Source: Plasmodium brasilianum (taxonomy: Eukaryota > Apicomplexa > Aconoidasida > Haemosporida > Plasmodiidae). From it: DNA of 64,000 bases. The position numbers were made by a program, and so were the translations under genes. The notes beneath the pieces are model-generated. The model did no database searches, was not told the DNA's origin, and worked only from the letters and a program-made list of their open reading frames with translations. Below are positions 1 to 11,205 of the stretch, piece by piece. Location: positions 1,907,001 through 1,971,000 of the forward strand of contig NC_090126.1 of assembly GCF_023973825.1 (NCBI RefSeq), read 5' to 3'. Position 1 is the first letter of the stretch. The number at the start of each line of letters is the position of its first letter.

Positions 1-1871
1 AAGAAATGGTTACATGGGTTAATTCTGTGTACACATATACAATGTTGAACGGTTGAAACAAAAAGACAAGTATACTTAAAAGTTCAGACAAATTTTTCTA
101 TTTCGGAAAGTAGACAATTTTAAATTATATTGCCATTGTAAGTAGCATGATTTTTTCGTCACATTTTTTTATTCATTTATTTATTTTATTTTATTTATTT
201 TTTTTATTTTTTTTATTTTTTTTTGTATAGAGAATGTTAAAATAAAATGATCATATTTAAAGGATAATTAAAATAAAAGAATGATGTCGGCGTAAAATTA
301 AAAACAAAGCCATTATTTTTATAGAAAAATTAAGAGGCAAATAATATCAAATAAGTTAAAAATATGATGCTAAATTTTTAAGTTCTGAAATATTTAACTT
401 CGACAAATTAAAATAGATTTTTAATTTTACAATTATAAAAAGTGTATTAATAAGTCAGGTAATTTTAATGTGTGCGAAGTTCAAATTCAATATTTAATAA
501 AAGAGGAAAAAAAAAAAAAAAATGTAAACCAGACATAGTAAAGATAAGAACAAATTATATAACAAACATAGTAAAGATAAGAACAAATTATATAACAAAC
601 ATAGCAAAAATAAAGAGTACAAATTATATAACAAACATAGCAAAAATAAAGAGTACAAATTATATAACAAACATGGCAAAAATAAAGAGTACAAATTATA
701 TAACAAACATGGCAAAAATAAAGAGTACAAATTATATAACAAACATGGCGAACAAAGCGAACATAACAAACTTAACTAATGCAGTAAATACTGATTCATT
801 TAATTTTACTTAATAACACAATAGAGAGTATAAGTTCTGTTTTCTCTCTAAGTGTATTTTAGATTTTTTAATTCTCTGGTTATGTTTTAAATATGTTGAT
901 ATGTGCTCGTCATATTCTATATATATATATATATATATATAGCCCCACAAATGCATATACGTAATGAACCCACCAAGTGTCTTATATATTTAACTTTCCG
1001 CATTTTCACCTTATTCATTTTGCAAATTTTTTATTAAATTGATAAAGACTTCAGAAATGAAATAAATTATCACAAATTTTTGAAACATCAGTCTTCATGT
1101 ATTTTTAATAAAATTTTATTATTTAAAAAGAACATATACATTCATATTCTTTTTTAAGAAATATTATCACGTTCACTTATAAAAAAAATACTTTAAATGG
1201 CAATACTGTGAAGTACATAAAGAACGAACAATATTTTTCTTTAAGAAAATATATGTTCTTTTCACCACTACAAAGATTTGTATTCAGAGAAATAGTACAA
1301 AAGGCTATCAGCCTTAAAGAATCTTTTTATGAACCCTTGAAAATTAATTAAAAAAAAAAAAAAAGATAAGAAAATGAAATTTCATACCACAAATTTTAAT
1401 AAAAACTATACGAAAATAAGCATTATACGTTAAAATTTTCTGCCATGCTGAAAATGTAAAAATGGAAGAATGACTGTCGCTGCTCACGCATATACGCATA
1501 TAATATATATATATATATGTACGTATGTACTTATGTGTATGTGTGTGTATGTTCATTTCTATTGCGTAAAACGAGCTACTTAAACATTTTAAAAAAATTT
1601 TCTTCTTTTTTATCTTTAATTATGAAAAAAATGAAATAATCACATATCAACATAGTTTAGTCCCTTTTCCTAATGTTACTCCATTTTTTCCTTCGTTTTA
1701 TTTCATAATTCACAGGTACATAAACCAAACAATAATTGAGAAATATTTATGTTGAATGTGATCGAATTATTATAGGATCCTAAGTAATACACACTATAGA
1801 ATAGCTTTTAATTTTACGCATAGAGAAATAATTAATATAAAGGTAATATATATTACACTGCATAGTTACAT

Positions 1872-1912
<41 letters not shown>

Positions 1913-2284
1913 ATAAAAAATGTCATAATTTCGAAGTTATTTACATTTCTCTCTATCGTAGCTTTAAACATATGTATTTATATTTGAAGAGAAGCATAAA
2001 AAAAATTTTATGGGAAAAAACAAATTTAGCAGTCATAACTCTCATCTTTTTCTTTCTTTTTTAATTTGATTATATATATATGTTTATGTATGTATTATAT
2101 ATTATGCAAAAAAATGTCATTTAATTAATTTTTTTTTTATGTGTCTAACAGCCTGTTTTCACGTATTTACACTTTAAATTTCCAAATTTGTTGCACAAGC
2201 AAATAGTTTTATTTAATTTATTTCATCTCAAAATTTCTCTTTTTTTTGGTATTTTCCATTCCATTTTAACTAGCTTTTTTACAA
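1..2284. other. AT-rich intergenic sequence upstream of UNG
   Basis: No gene is supported here. The stretch holds poly-T and poly-A tracts (for example around 1873-1902), a (TA)n run near 920-940 and the minisatellite listed separately at 535-770. The last several hundred bases are presumably the promoter and 5' leader of the uracil-DNA glycosylase gene. I see no recognisable core promoter element. Confidence 0.6.
535..770. repeat. Minisatellite, 33/36-bp units
   Basis: About six head-to-tail copies share the core ACAAATTATATAACAAACAT. The first copies are 33 bp long and later ones 36 bp, the longer unit having an extra AGT-containing triplet. The period is a multiple of three, so frames stay open on both strands. 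The repeated Lys/Asn/Tyr/Ile peptide, the lack of any homologous domain and the position in intergenic DNA argue against coding. Confidence 0.85.
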
Positions 2285-3232
2285 ATGAATAAAATAAAAG
2301 TTCAAAAAAAAATTGATCACTTTTTTCCTATCAAAAGGAAAAAAAGTGTGACCGTAAGTAGTGAAAAGGGTGCAGATAATTCTTCAGACTCCGTTGTAAG
2401 TACTTGTTTTGAAAAGTTAGATAAGGAAAATGATTGGAAAAAAAGGAAAGTAAGCGATATGGAAGGATTAGAAAAAGATGATAAAATAGATTTAAATACT
2501 AAGGATGTTTTTAACGATATCTGTGAAATAAAAACTAAAAATGAAGGACCGTCTGATTATAGTTATATAGACGAGATTAAGAAATTAATGCACATAGAAT
2601 GGTATGAACAGTTAAAGAACGAATTTAAAAAGAACTATTTTAAAAATATGTATTTGAAAATAAAAGAAGAAAGAAAAACTAAAGTTATATATCCACCTGA
2701 ACATTTAGTTTTTAGTGCTTTTTTAAAAACGCCTTTATCAAATATAAAAGTAGTCATAGTTGGTCAAGACCCATATCATCAAAAAGGTCAGGCCATGGGA
2801 TTATGTTTTTCTGTACCGGCTGGTATTAAAATACCTCCAAGCTTAAAAAATATTTTAAAAGAAATAAAACAAAAAAGTAATCATGGAAATTTAATTAGCT
2901 GGTCAGAACAAGGGGTATTCTTATTAAATACTTCTTTAACTGTTGAAGAAAATAAACCAGCTTCACACAAAAATTATGGATGGGAAACCTTTACTGATCA
3001 GGTTATTAATATTATAAATCAAAAGAAACAAAAAATTATTTTTATGTTATGGGGTAATTTTGCAATAAAAAAATGTTCAAAAATTGATACAAAGAAACAT
3101 TTTATTTTAAAAGCTGGACATCCATCGCCTTTGAGTATAAAACATTTTGAGAATTGTGATCATTTCAACAAATGTAACAATATTCTTATTCAAAATAACT
3201 TGGACCCAATAAAATGGGAACTGCCCCAATGA
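2285..3232 (+). CDS. UNG: Uracil-DNA glycosylase (family 1 UNG)
   Basis: This single-exon gene of 315 aa encodes a family-1 uracil-DNA glycosylase, which removes uracil from DNA to start base excision repair. The catalytic water-activating motif GQDPYH is at residues 160-165 (catalytic Asp162) and the minor-groove/leucine-loop motif HPSPLS is at 279-284. The uracil-specificity segment GVFLLNTSLTVE lies between them. The N-terminal ~90 residues are a lysine- and serine-rich extension typical of eukaryotic nuclear forms. It begins with QKKIDHFF (residues 7-14), which fits the QxxIxxFF PCNA-binding (PIP) box, followed by a basic PIKRKK stretch that could be a nuclear localisation signal. The first ATG of the frame follows a T-rich leader and gives this PIP box at the extreme N-terminus as in other eukaryotic UNGs, which supports the start. 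Assignment is firm; the nuclear role of the extension is inferred. Confidence 0.97.
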   Translation: MNKIKVQKKIDHFFPIKRKKSVTVSSEKGADNSSDSVVSTCFEKLDKENDWKKRKVSDMEGLEKDDKIDLNTKDVFNDICEIKTKNEGPSDYSYIDEIKKLMHIEWYEQLKNEFKKNYFKNMYLKIKEERKTKVIYPPEHLVFSAFLKTPLSNIKVVIVGQDPYHQKGQAMGLCFSVPAGIKIPPSLKNILKEIKQKSNHGNLISWSEQGVFLLNTSLTVEENKPASHKNYGWETFTDQVINIINQKKQKIIFMLWGNFAIKKCSKIDTKKHFILKAGHPSPLSIKHFENCDHFNKCNNILIQNNLDPIKWELPQ

Positions 3233-3861
3233 GAAGGCTGAAGAAGAAAAACTGAAGGTAAGACGAAAAAACGATTAAATAAAACGAAGAAAAACAAAAC
3301 AACCAAATTAGCAAAAGAGCAATTCCTTTGATTCTTATAAATATAACAGCTAGTTTGAAGACTTATTCATTCAAAAATGCGTCATCCATTTCTGTATATT
3401 TCGTTCATTTAGTTTTGCTTCGATATATTTACCTGAACGTTCATATTTTTTTTTTTTTTTTTTTTTTTATTATTTATTACTGTCACAATTTGTATGATAT
3501 GTTTAAAAGGCCCTAGTGTACACTAATGTAACATTAATTTTAATGTTTTATAAAATTTCTGACACATTGTTACCCTTCCTTAATTTAGTAGCTTATCTTT
3601 TTTAATATGTTTTTGTATGCTCTTACTTAAACAAATCAACATAAAACTGATAATACGCTGAAGTGTGAACATTTTCGAAATGATTTAACAAAAAAATATG
3701 AACAGTACATGTTTTAAAATATAAATGCGAAAATGAAGTCGAGTTCATTTTTATATTTACAAATATGCGTAAATATTTGAGCATTCGTCTTTGAAACTCA
3801 CATGGGGTATTATACCTATAGATCACAGTTAAATACTACTGACGTTTTTGTAGTCCTTTTT

Positions 3862-3896
<35 letters not shown>

Positions 3897-4235
3897 CTTT
3901 ATTTTATTTCTACATGATTGTATTTATTTTATTTTTACGGGCTTGTATTTTATTTTATTTTTACATGTTTGTATTTTATTTTATTTTATTTCTGCGTGTT
4001 TGTATTTTTTTTTTTTTTTTTTTTCCTGTTTGTGCATTTTTGGCCTTTCATGTTACATGATTGTTTAGTCCTATATATTATCGCGTTTTATAACCATACA
4101 GTTTTGGTATATCATGTTAGTATGTGATATTAACATAGCATGTTAGCACACTGTAGTGCCACACTAAATCGTACTTCCTTACACAATTCGTTGTCATAAC
4201 TTCCCTTACTTCTTTCCCTCGATTTGTTACGCCAT
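3233..4235. other. Intergenic region UNG-Lon
   Basis: The region holds the 3' flank of UNG and the 5' flank of Lon. It contains several poly-T tracts and a T-rich stretch around 3868-4024 with ATTTTATTTT-type degenerate repeats. The last ~150 bases are less AT-rich and are probably 5' leader. No gene is seen. Confidence 0.6.
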
Positions 4236-7200
4236 ATGCGTATGTCGCTTTATTTTGGAATTTTAAAATGTAGGGGAAGGGATCTTTTTAAAAACAATCG
4301 ATTTTTCTATCGATCATCAAAGCATTATACAGACCCAAATGACATAGAATTAATAAAAGAAGTTAAAAGCTTTTCTCTTTTGAATAAACCACTTTTCCCA
4401 GGTCTTTCTTATGTACTTAATTGTGACAAAAGTATTGTCAAAATATTTGAAAATTATGAGAAAAAAATAAGCAAAAATATAAATACAAAAATAAATAAGA
4501 ATAAAATATATGTAGGACTTTTTTTTAGTAGAAAAATAGAAAATGAATATACGTATAATTTGCTAAATGATGATCAATTTAGTGGCAATTTTCCTTTAAA
4601 AGGAAAAGAAAGTAAAGTAGAGGATAATGCAATTATAAGAAAAGATATAGACTACATAGACAATTTAAGTGATATATATGAGTATGGCTGTATTGGGTGC
4701 ATTAGACACGTCCTGGAGGATGAAACTATGCCAAATGAAGAGGCATTATCAAAAGAAGTGGTAGAAGTGGCAGAAATAGCAGAATCGGAGGAGGGGGTAG
4801 TCGCAGCACGTACTGCGAATAAGAGGGGATGCGCAGCTAGAATTGGGAAAAACAGCGGTTGTGAGACAAGGCCGTGCCGCTACAGTGATAGTGATAGCAC
4901 TGAAAGCACCGCGAATCATGTTCGTACAGATGCCAGCTGGAATAAGCACAAAATCATTAACGGGATGAACTTATCTCCCGTGAATAAACTGGGTTGTGTG
5001 TGCAGAATTGTGGTAGAGGTGCTAGAAAAGGTCAGAATAAAAAAATGGAAGGGTGACAATGTGGCAGAAATTGATATAGTAAAAAATGAAAGAAGACTAG
5101 AGGATAGGAACAACAAAAAGATAAAAGTATATCAAATGGAAATAGTAGATAAAATAAAAGAAATAATAAAACTAAATAGCGTAAATAGTGCTGAATATAA
5201 CGTATTGTTAAAATATTATAATATAAAAAATGTACATAATTTAGTAAATTATGTAGGAAATGTAACTATAAACAAAAGGAGTGCCATCCAAAGTATGTTT
5301 GAGAAAAATAATTTAGAAGATCAATTAGAAAAATGTATACAATTATTAAACGAAGATATGTATATGTTAAAAATGAAAAAGGAATTAACGACAATGTTAA
5401 ATGACAAATTTGAAAGAGAAAAAAAAGAGATAATATTAAAAGAACATATAGCCAATTTGACCAAAATGTTAGGACAAAAATCAGAACATGAAATTATATG
5501 TGAATCATTTTTAAATAAGTATAATTCGGTTAAACATATTCTAAGTGATGAAGTGGCAACATGTATATCACATGAAATTAATAAATTTTTATTATATAAC
5601 GAAAAATGTAATGATTATTCATCAACTCATCAATATTTGCACACAGTTTTAAACATCCCCTATGGTAAATATGCTCCATTAAATGTTGATATAAATAAAT
5701 GTGAGATGATATTACACAAAAGTCACTATGGATTAACAGATGTTAAACGGTATATACTGGAATATTTAGGTTTATATATATTAAATAAAAATGTGAAGCC
5801 CAAAATACTTTTATTAGTTGGATACCCAGGTATAGGCAAAACTTCTATATGTAGTTCAATTAGTACTTGTTTAAATATACCACAATATTTAATAAACATG
5901 AACAATATACATAACATGAATGATTTAATTGGACATAGAAAAACATATGTTAACAGCTATGAAGGAAAAATTGTCCACGCTCTCATATCTACAAAAGTTA
6001 TGAATCCGTTAATAATTTTAGACGAATTCGATAAAATATCTTTTACGAATGCAAGTATTTATAATACCTTTCTGAACATTTTTGACATGAATCAAAATAA
6101 ATTTTTCAGAGATCAATATATAAACATTCCTTTAGACATTTCGAACGTTTTCTTTATCTGTACAGCCAATTCAGTTGATAATATTCCGGATGTATTGTTA
6201 GATAGAATGGAAATAATTTATATATATCCTTATACTAATATAGAGAAAGTCCATATTTTTAAATATTATTTAAAAAAAACAATACAAGTACAAACAAGCA
6301 TTACTAGTGTACATCTTGACCTGTCTGATGATCTTTTATTGTATATTATTCAAAATTATACTAATGAAAATGGTATCAGACAATTATATAGTATCCTATA
6401 TAATATATATAAAAGAAGAGCATATATGCTATTAAAGGGAGTTACTAAAAAGATACAATTACATATGAAAAATCTGAACATTTTGAATTATTTTATAAGT
6501 TTAGAAAATATCAGGACAAAAAAGAACATACATAAGTTTCCATGCTTTGAAGGAACAGTAAAGTCGCTGGCATTTACAGACTCTGGGGGGCAAATAGTAA
6601 CCATAGAAGTAACAAGTTTAACCAATAAAACTTTATCAAATAATGCATCAGATAGTGTGTATTCTACTAACCAACTAGGGTTAATAAGACATGGTACATT
6701 TAGAAATGAAACCAGTTCGCTGTACTACAAAAGGGATAATCTAAATACTGATGGGGGTATGGTCAATAATATGCATAGTAGAATCGGAAATTCCCCCTAC
6801 ATTAATAAGGTCAATATGTTTTCGGATAAATACAATTCTGTAGAATGCATAAGCAATGCGAACCACTACGGAGAAGGAGGTGGACGTAGCATTTACGGAA
6901 GCTACAGTCACAACAACGATGATGATGAAAATTTCAACATAGTAAGGGAAGAGAACAATGAGCATAGTACGCATATAAGTGGGAGCTATTTGGATAATAG
7001 GGTGGGAAACAAGACGGTTGATTTGATCGACTATAGGATGGTTGATGAGACCGACTACAGGGCGGGTGACAGACAGATCTGCAGGGAGCAGCATAAAAAG
7101 CGAAATTCATACATGAAAAACGGAGGGAACCAGAGAAGGAACAATTCAAATTGTAATATCATTATAACTGGAAATGTGGGTAAGATAATGCAAGAAAGTA

Positions 7201-7646
7201 TAATAATAGCAAATACGTATAGTTCTAATTTATTAAATAAAATACTTCCACATTTTGAAAAAGAATATTTACATATAAATTTAAGTGAATGTGATATAAA
7301 GAAAGATGGACCAAGTGCAGGTATAAATTTCGTAACCTCCATATTATCCTATTATCTAAAAATTGTAGTGGATAATTCTATATGTATGACTGGTGAAATC
7401 AACTTAAATGGTAGTATTTTAAAAATAGGAGGGTTAATGGAAAAAATTATACTAGCTAAAAATTTTGGTATACGTACATTAATAATACCGACAGATAATG
7501 CCCAAGAATGTGAACTATTACCACAATACATAAAAGAAAATATACGTATATTATATGTTTATCACTACCATCAAATTTTTAACCTTCTTTTTAACAAGTA
7601 TGAGAGGTGTGACCCCTGGGTGTATCCCCATAAGTTGGTCCGTTGA
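4236..7646 (+). CDS. ATP-dependent Lon protease, probably mitochondrial
   Basis: This intron-less gene encodes 1136 aa from the first ATG (4236; a second ATG lies two codons on). It is a Lon-type AAA+ serine protease. Residues 529-536 are the Walker A loop GYPGIGKT and residues 594-599 (ILDEFD) are Walker B, followed by sensor and alpha-helical subdomains. The proteolytic domain has the Ser-Lys dyad: Ser1027 in DGPSAG and Lys1070 in GGLMEK, 43 residues apart as in bacterial Lon. The basic N-terminus with few acidic residues (KCRGRDLFKNNR) could be a mitochondrial presequence, which fits Lon as a matrix quality-control protease. Low-complexity inserts occur at about residues 150-260 and, unusually, at about 795-970 within the start of the protease domain. 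The function is firm; the location is inferred. Confidence 0.95.
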   Translation: MRMSLYFGILKCRGRDLFKNNRFFYRSSKHYTDPNDIELIKEVKSFSLLNKPLFPGLSYVLNCDKSIVKIFENYEKKISKNINTKINKNKIYVGLFFSRKIENEYTYNLLNDDQFSGNFPLKGKESKVEDNAIIRKDIDYIDNLSDIYEYGCIGCIRHVLEDETMPNEEALSKEVVEVAEIAESEEGVVAARTANKRGCAARIGKNSGCETRPCRYSDSDSTESTANHVRTDASWNKHKIINGMNLSPVNKLGCVCRIVVEVLEKVRIKKWKGDNVAEIDIVKNERRLEDRNNKKIKVYQMEIVDKIKEIIKLNSVNSAEYNVLLKYYNIKNVHNLVNYVGNVTINKRSAIQSMFEKNNLEDQLEKCIQLLNEDMYMLKMKKELTTMLNDKFEREKKEIILKEHIANLTKMLGQKSEHEIICESFLNKYNSVKHILSDEVATCISHEINKFLLYNEKCNDYSSTHQYLHTVLNIPYGKYAPLNVDINKCEMILHKSHYGLTDVKRYILEYLGLYILNKNVKPKILLLVGYPGIGKTSICSSISTCLNIPQYLINMNNIHNMNDLIGHRKTYVNSYEGKIVHALISTKVMNPLIILDEFDKISFTNASIYNTFLNIFDMNQNKFFRDQYINIPLDISNVFFICTANSVDNIPDVLLDRMEIIYIYPYTNIEKVHIFKYYLKKTIQVQTSITSVHLDLSDDLLLYIIQNYTNENGIRQLYSILYNIYKRRAYMLLKGVTKKIQLHMKNLNILNYFISLENIRTKKNIHKFPCFEGTVKSLAFTDSGGQIVTIEVTSLTNKTLSNNASDSVYSTNQLGLIRHGTFRNETSSLYYKRDNLNTDGGMVNNMHSRIGNSPYINKVNMFSDKYNSVECISNANHYGEGGGRSIYGSYSHNNDDDENFNIVREENNEHSTHISGSYLDNRVGNKTVDLIDYRMVDETDYRAGDRQICREQHKKRNSYMKNGGNQRRNNSNCNIIITGNVGKIMQESIIIANTYSSNLLNKILPHFEKEYLHINLSECDIKKDGPSAGINFVTSILSYYLKIVVDNSICMTGEINLNGSILKIGGLMEKIILAKNFGIRTLIIPTDNAQECELLPQYIKENIRILYVYHYHQIFNLLFNKYERCDPWVYPHKLVR

Positions 7647-8179
7647 ATCTGCACATGTGTATATACACATATACATATATATATATATATATATATAACC
7701 TACATACCATATATAACATCTATAACATACATACTTATGTGTAATATTATCAAGCTTTAGATTTTCGAGTTTCACGTCCTATATATATATACATTGCTGT
7801 ATGACGCCGTTGTAGCATTATCCTATTTCCCTTTTTTGAAATCTTCAATGTTGAATTTTTTTATTTTCATTTTATTGCTATATATCTTAGCGATTCTTGA
7901 GCCATTATTTCGCGAGTTTTAGAACATTTTTTCTTTTTTTCCCGATTACTTCCCCATTTTTAAATACATCTATAACAATTCAAAGAAAACTTGTTTTCAT
8001 CTTTTCCTTTCAAAGGCAACATGTTAAAAATTATTTTCAAAAATAGCTAATGTAAACGAAAATATGGGGTTGTCCTTTTCTAAATTTTAAATCCTTATCT
8101 TATATTTGATATTTCTCCTCCTACTAATTTGGCACCATAATCAGTGCTCTTAAAATTTCCTATTCAATCTTAGTCGTTT

Positions 8180-8213
<34 letters not shown>

Positions 8214-9306
8214 CATCATACGTAATTATAGTAAGGTGAGTTTAATAATATAGATTGTCCTATGTAAGGAGTACTATAATACATATTTTTTTATTTACAA
8301 TTTTATGATAAAAAGTTGTTTAATTTTATGCATGTTATGTCGAAATATGTCACTTCATCATTTTTGCATTATAAAAAAAATGTAGAAGCATATTTTTTTT
8401 ATATATTATAACAAAAAAAAAAAAAAAAAAAAAAAAAAGAAAAATACTACCTGAATATTTACTCACCCTTTATTTATATTACACCATACGCATTACTTTT
8501 ATATAAAATTGTAAATAATATGCTATACATAAAATGTAATAATTCGTATTTTTTTTTTTTTTTTTTTTTTTTTTATTAGTCCTTTTTGTTGTATTTATTA
8601 TTAACGAATATATATATAACAGTCTGGCCATTTACTATGGTGACACAATTATAATTTTGAAAAAAACAGTTTTACTCCTTTTATCTATTCCTTTTTTTTT
8701 TTTTTACTCCTTTTATCTATTCCTTTTTTTTCACTCCTTTTATCTATTCCTTTTTTTTTTACTCTTTTTATCTATTCCTTTTTTTTTTACTCTTTTTATC
8801 TATTCCTTTTTTTTTATTCCCTTTTTTTATTCCCTTTTTTTATTCCCTTTTTTTATTCCATTTTGTTCAAGAAATCAATTTCTATAAGATTTCACGTATC
8901 ATATATAAAAATAGAGAGAATCTTAACACCCAAAAGTAAATTTAAGTATTTTAAAAATTGACTGAAAATTTAAAGGGGAGTTTTACAAAAATATTACAAA
9001 TTGAATTTCTAAAAGGTGGAAAGGTGAAGGAAACTCATTTTTTTTTTTTTTTTAATTTTTTTTCTTTGAGAAAGAATAAATTAATTTTTAAAAGAAGAAG
9101 GATATAGAACTACTTAGAGCGCAGGAAAAGAATTGTATCCCACACATCCGTCTTTATAGAATCAATTCTTTTCAGTCCGTCTTTATAGAATTCATTTGAC
9201 GTGTAAAGAGAGAGACACCAAGCAAGGAGTAAGAAGAAAAAAGGGTACAAGGAATACAACACATACAAGAAACAAACGAGATAATAACGATAAAAAGAAT
9301 AAGCAA
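7647..9306. other. Intergenic region Lon-SmB
   Basis: The region contains a (TA)n run at about 7674-7696, poly-T and poly-A blocks (8180-8212, 8404-8438, 8550-8573) and a degenerate CTTTTTATCTATTCCTTTTT repeat at 8675-8860. The frames that this repeat leaves open are Phe/Ser-rich artefacts. No gene is seen. Confidence 0.6.
8675..8860. repeat. Degenerate pyrimidine-rich tandem repeat
   Basis: Several imperfect copies of a unit reading CTTTTTATCTATTCC plus a T-run are followed by shorter TATTCCCTTTTTT copies. It lies in intergenic DNA upstream of SmB. Confidence 0.75.
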
Positions 9307-10533
9307 ATGGGGAAGAATTCACGCTTAGAAACGTGGTTACAGTACCGAGTAAGGGTTACTATAAGCGACACAAGGTACTTTGTTGGTACCTTTCTTTCCT
9401 ATGACAGACATATGAATTTAGTTTTAGTAGACACGGAGGAGTTTCGAAAAGTAAAGAGTCAGGAGAATTCTTTTAAGGTAAATTTTGCTATAGCGTTTAT
9501 TGTGCGTACTGCAAAAAAATAAAAAATAAAAAATAAAAACAAAAATAAAAACAAAAATAAAAACAAAAATAAAAACAAAAATAAAAGCAAAAATAAAAAC
9601 AAAAATAAAAACAAAAATAAAAGCAAAAATAAAAACAAAAATAAAAACAAAAATAAAAGCAAAAATAAAAACAAAAATAAAAACAAAAATAAAAGCAAAA
9701 ATAAAAACAAAAATAAAAACAAAAATAAAAACAAAAATAAAAACAAAAATAAAAACAAAAATAAAAACAAAAATAAAAATATAAAATGAATGAATAGATA
9801 AAAAAAGTAGATAAATAAGGAGATTATAAGCCATATATTTAATAACCTCGTCCACAATTTGCTACTCTACATTTTGCGTAGATCGCTCTATGCTGCTTAC
9901 ATGTATATATTTGGTGCACATATAGCATTTAGTTTTATGGTGGTACGAGGGTCTTCACCAGCAAAATGTGTGAAACACGGCGTATTCCAATTTTTTACGT
10001 TATTTTTATGAGGACAGCAATTTCAAAAATTTTTCATAATTTTTTCATTTTTCGCATAATTTTTTTGAAATTTTTTTTTTTTTGACATTTTTTCCCATTT
10101 TTAGGAAATAAAGAGAGTAGTAGGTTTGATTTTAATACGAGGAGAGAACGTTGTTTCTTTTACGGCTGAACGAGCTCCAGTCAATAAGAAGTCCATGACT
10201 AACGTTGTGAATAAAGGCATAGCAACTGGAAGAGGTGTACCATTAAATAATTATGTACCAATGCAGGGCAATTTTAACGCAAATTTAACAAATCCAATAA
10301 GTAATATGCCAACAGGTATGGTATTAAATGCAGGTACAACAAAAAATTTAACTCCAGCTGTTAACCCGAATTTTAGATCGCCAAATATGCCTTTAAATAA
10401 TCAAAGACAAATGGTGCCTATGAATATGCAAATGAATCAACCACTTGGAAACACAAATAATACACAGCAAAGAATTTTACCACAAATTCCTACGCAGCTT
10501 CCCTTCCCCCCTAATATGAAACCTCCAACATAA
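9307..10533 (+). CDS. SNRPB: Small nuclear ribonucleoprotein SmB/SmN
   Basis: Two exons, 9307-9477 and 10105-10533, encode 199 aa. The phase-0 splice joins ..SQENSFK to EIKRVVG.., with a GTAAAT donor and a T-rich acceptor ending TTTTTAG. The protein is the SmB subunit of the heptameric Sm ring on U1, U2, U4 and U5 snRNAs. The Sm1 motif (about residues 15-49, including GTFLSYDRHMNLVL) is in exon 1. The Sm2 motif (RVVGLILIRGENVVSF, about 61-76) is in exon 2. The C-terminal half is rich in Asn, Met and Pro, with short PP-containing segments like the proline-rich tail of SmB/B'. The ATG at 9307 is chosen because the sequence from there (MGKNSRL) leads directly into the Sm fold; the frame is open further upstream but reads as low-complexity leader. 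The 627-bp intron is filled by a tandem array. Confidence 0.93.
9517..9785. repeat. 12-bp / 36-bp array inside the SmB intron
   Basis: About 20 copies of CAAAAATAAAAA are arranged as 36-bp higher-order units, each marked by a G (AAAAGCAAAAAT) in place of A. They sit near the donor end of the SmB intron. The 12-bp period leaves Phe/Leu/Ile-rich frames open on the minus strand that are not genes. Confidence 0.9.
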
Positions 10534-10758
10534 TATTTTTTTTTTTTTTTTTTTTTAAATGACTTGTCTGGTGTGCTATACCAACCATTTGTCCTTTTTT
10601 TGAGGTTCCGATGAAACGATGAGTGCTGGGATATGTATATGGACATATATATACATGTGTGCATATGAGAAAGTATATAGAAGCACATGTACATATATGT
10701 ATGCACATGAGAAAGTATGTAAGTACGTGTACATATATGTATGCACAATCATAAACGA

Positions 10759-10771
10759 GGGGGGAGGGGGG
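10759..10771 (+). other. G-rich element GGGGGGAGGGGGG
   Basis: Two six-G runs separated by one A lie about 225 bp after the SmB stop codon. The two runs could supply four GGG tracts for a G-quadruplex with one-base or zero-base loops. Such G-runs are rare in DNA this AT-rich. Confidence 0.6.
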
Positions 10772-10924
10772 AAAAAAAGAAAAAAACAGGTTCAGTTGAA
10801 TAATGGCGAAACAGCGATATACCTTATGGACAATGTGTGAACATCATAACGAAGTTACTTCAACATAAAATTCTTTTTTAGAATTTGCAAATAACACATT
10901 ATGTGTAAAGAATCATTTTAATTA

Positions 10925-11205
10925 CATTTGCTTATATGTGCACATATGCATATACACATATATGTACATGAACATACACATATGCATATACACATATATA
11001 TACATGAACATACACATATGCATATACACATATATATACATGAACTTACACATATGCATATACACATATATATACATGAACATACACATATGCATATACA
11101 CATATATATACATGAACATACACATATGCATATACACATATATATACATGAACATACACATATGCATATACACATATATGTACATGAACATACACATATG
11201 CATAA
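10925..11205. repeat. Minisatellite, 36-bp unit
   Basis: About seven and a half near-identical copies of a 36-bp unit contain ACATACACATATGCATATAC followed by ACATATATATACATGA. Because 36 is divisible by three and the unit has no stop in several frames, all frames look open with His/Ile/Cys/Tyr-rich peptides. No gene is supported. Confidence 0.92.

Noticed and set aside
472..813. 113-codon plus-strand frame of Lys/Asn/Tyr/Ile repeats
   Set aside because: It coincides with a 33/36-bp minisatellite whose unit has no stop, has no ATG at its listed start, and shows no domain or splice support.
9424..9857. Minus-strand Phe/Leu/Ile-rich frames of 130-143 codons
   Set aside because: They are the complement of the A-rich array in the SmB intron and overlap the SmB exon antisense.
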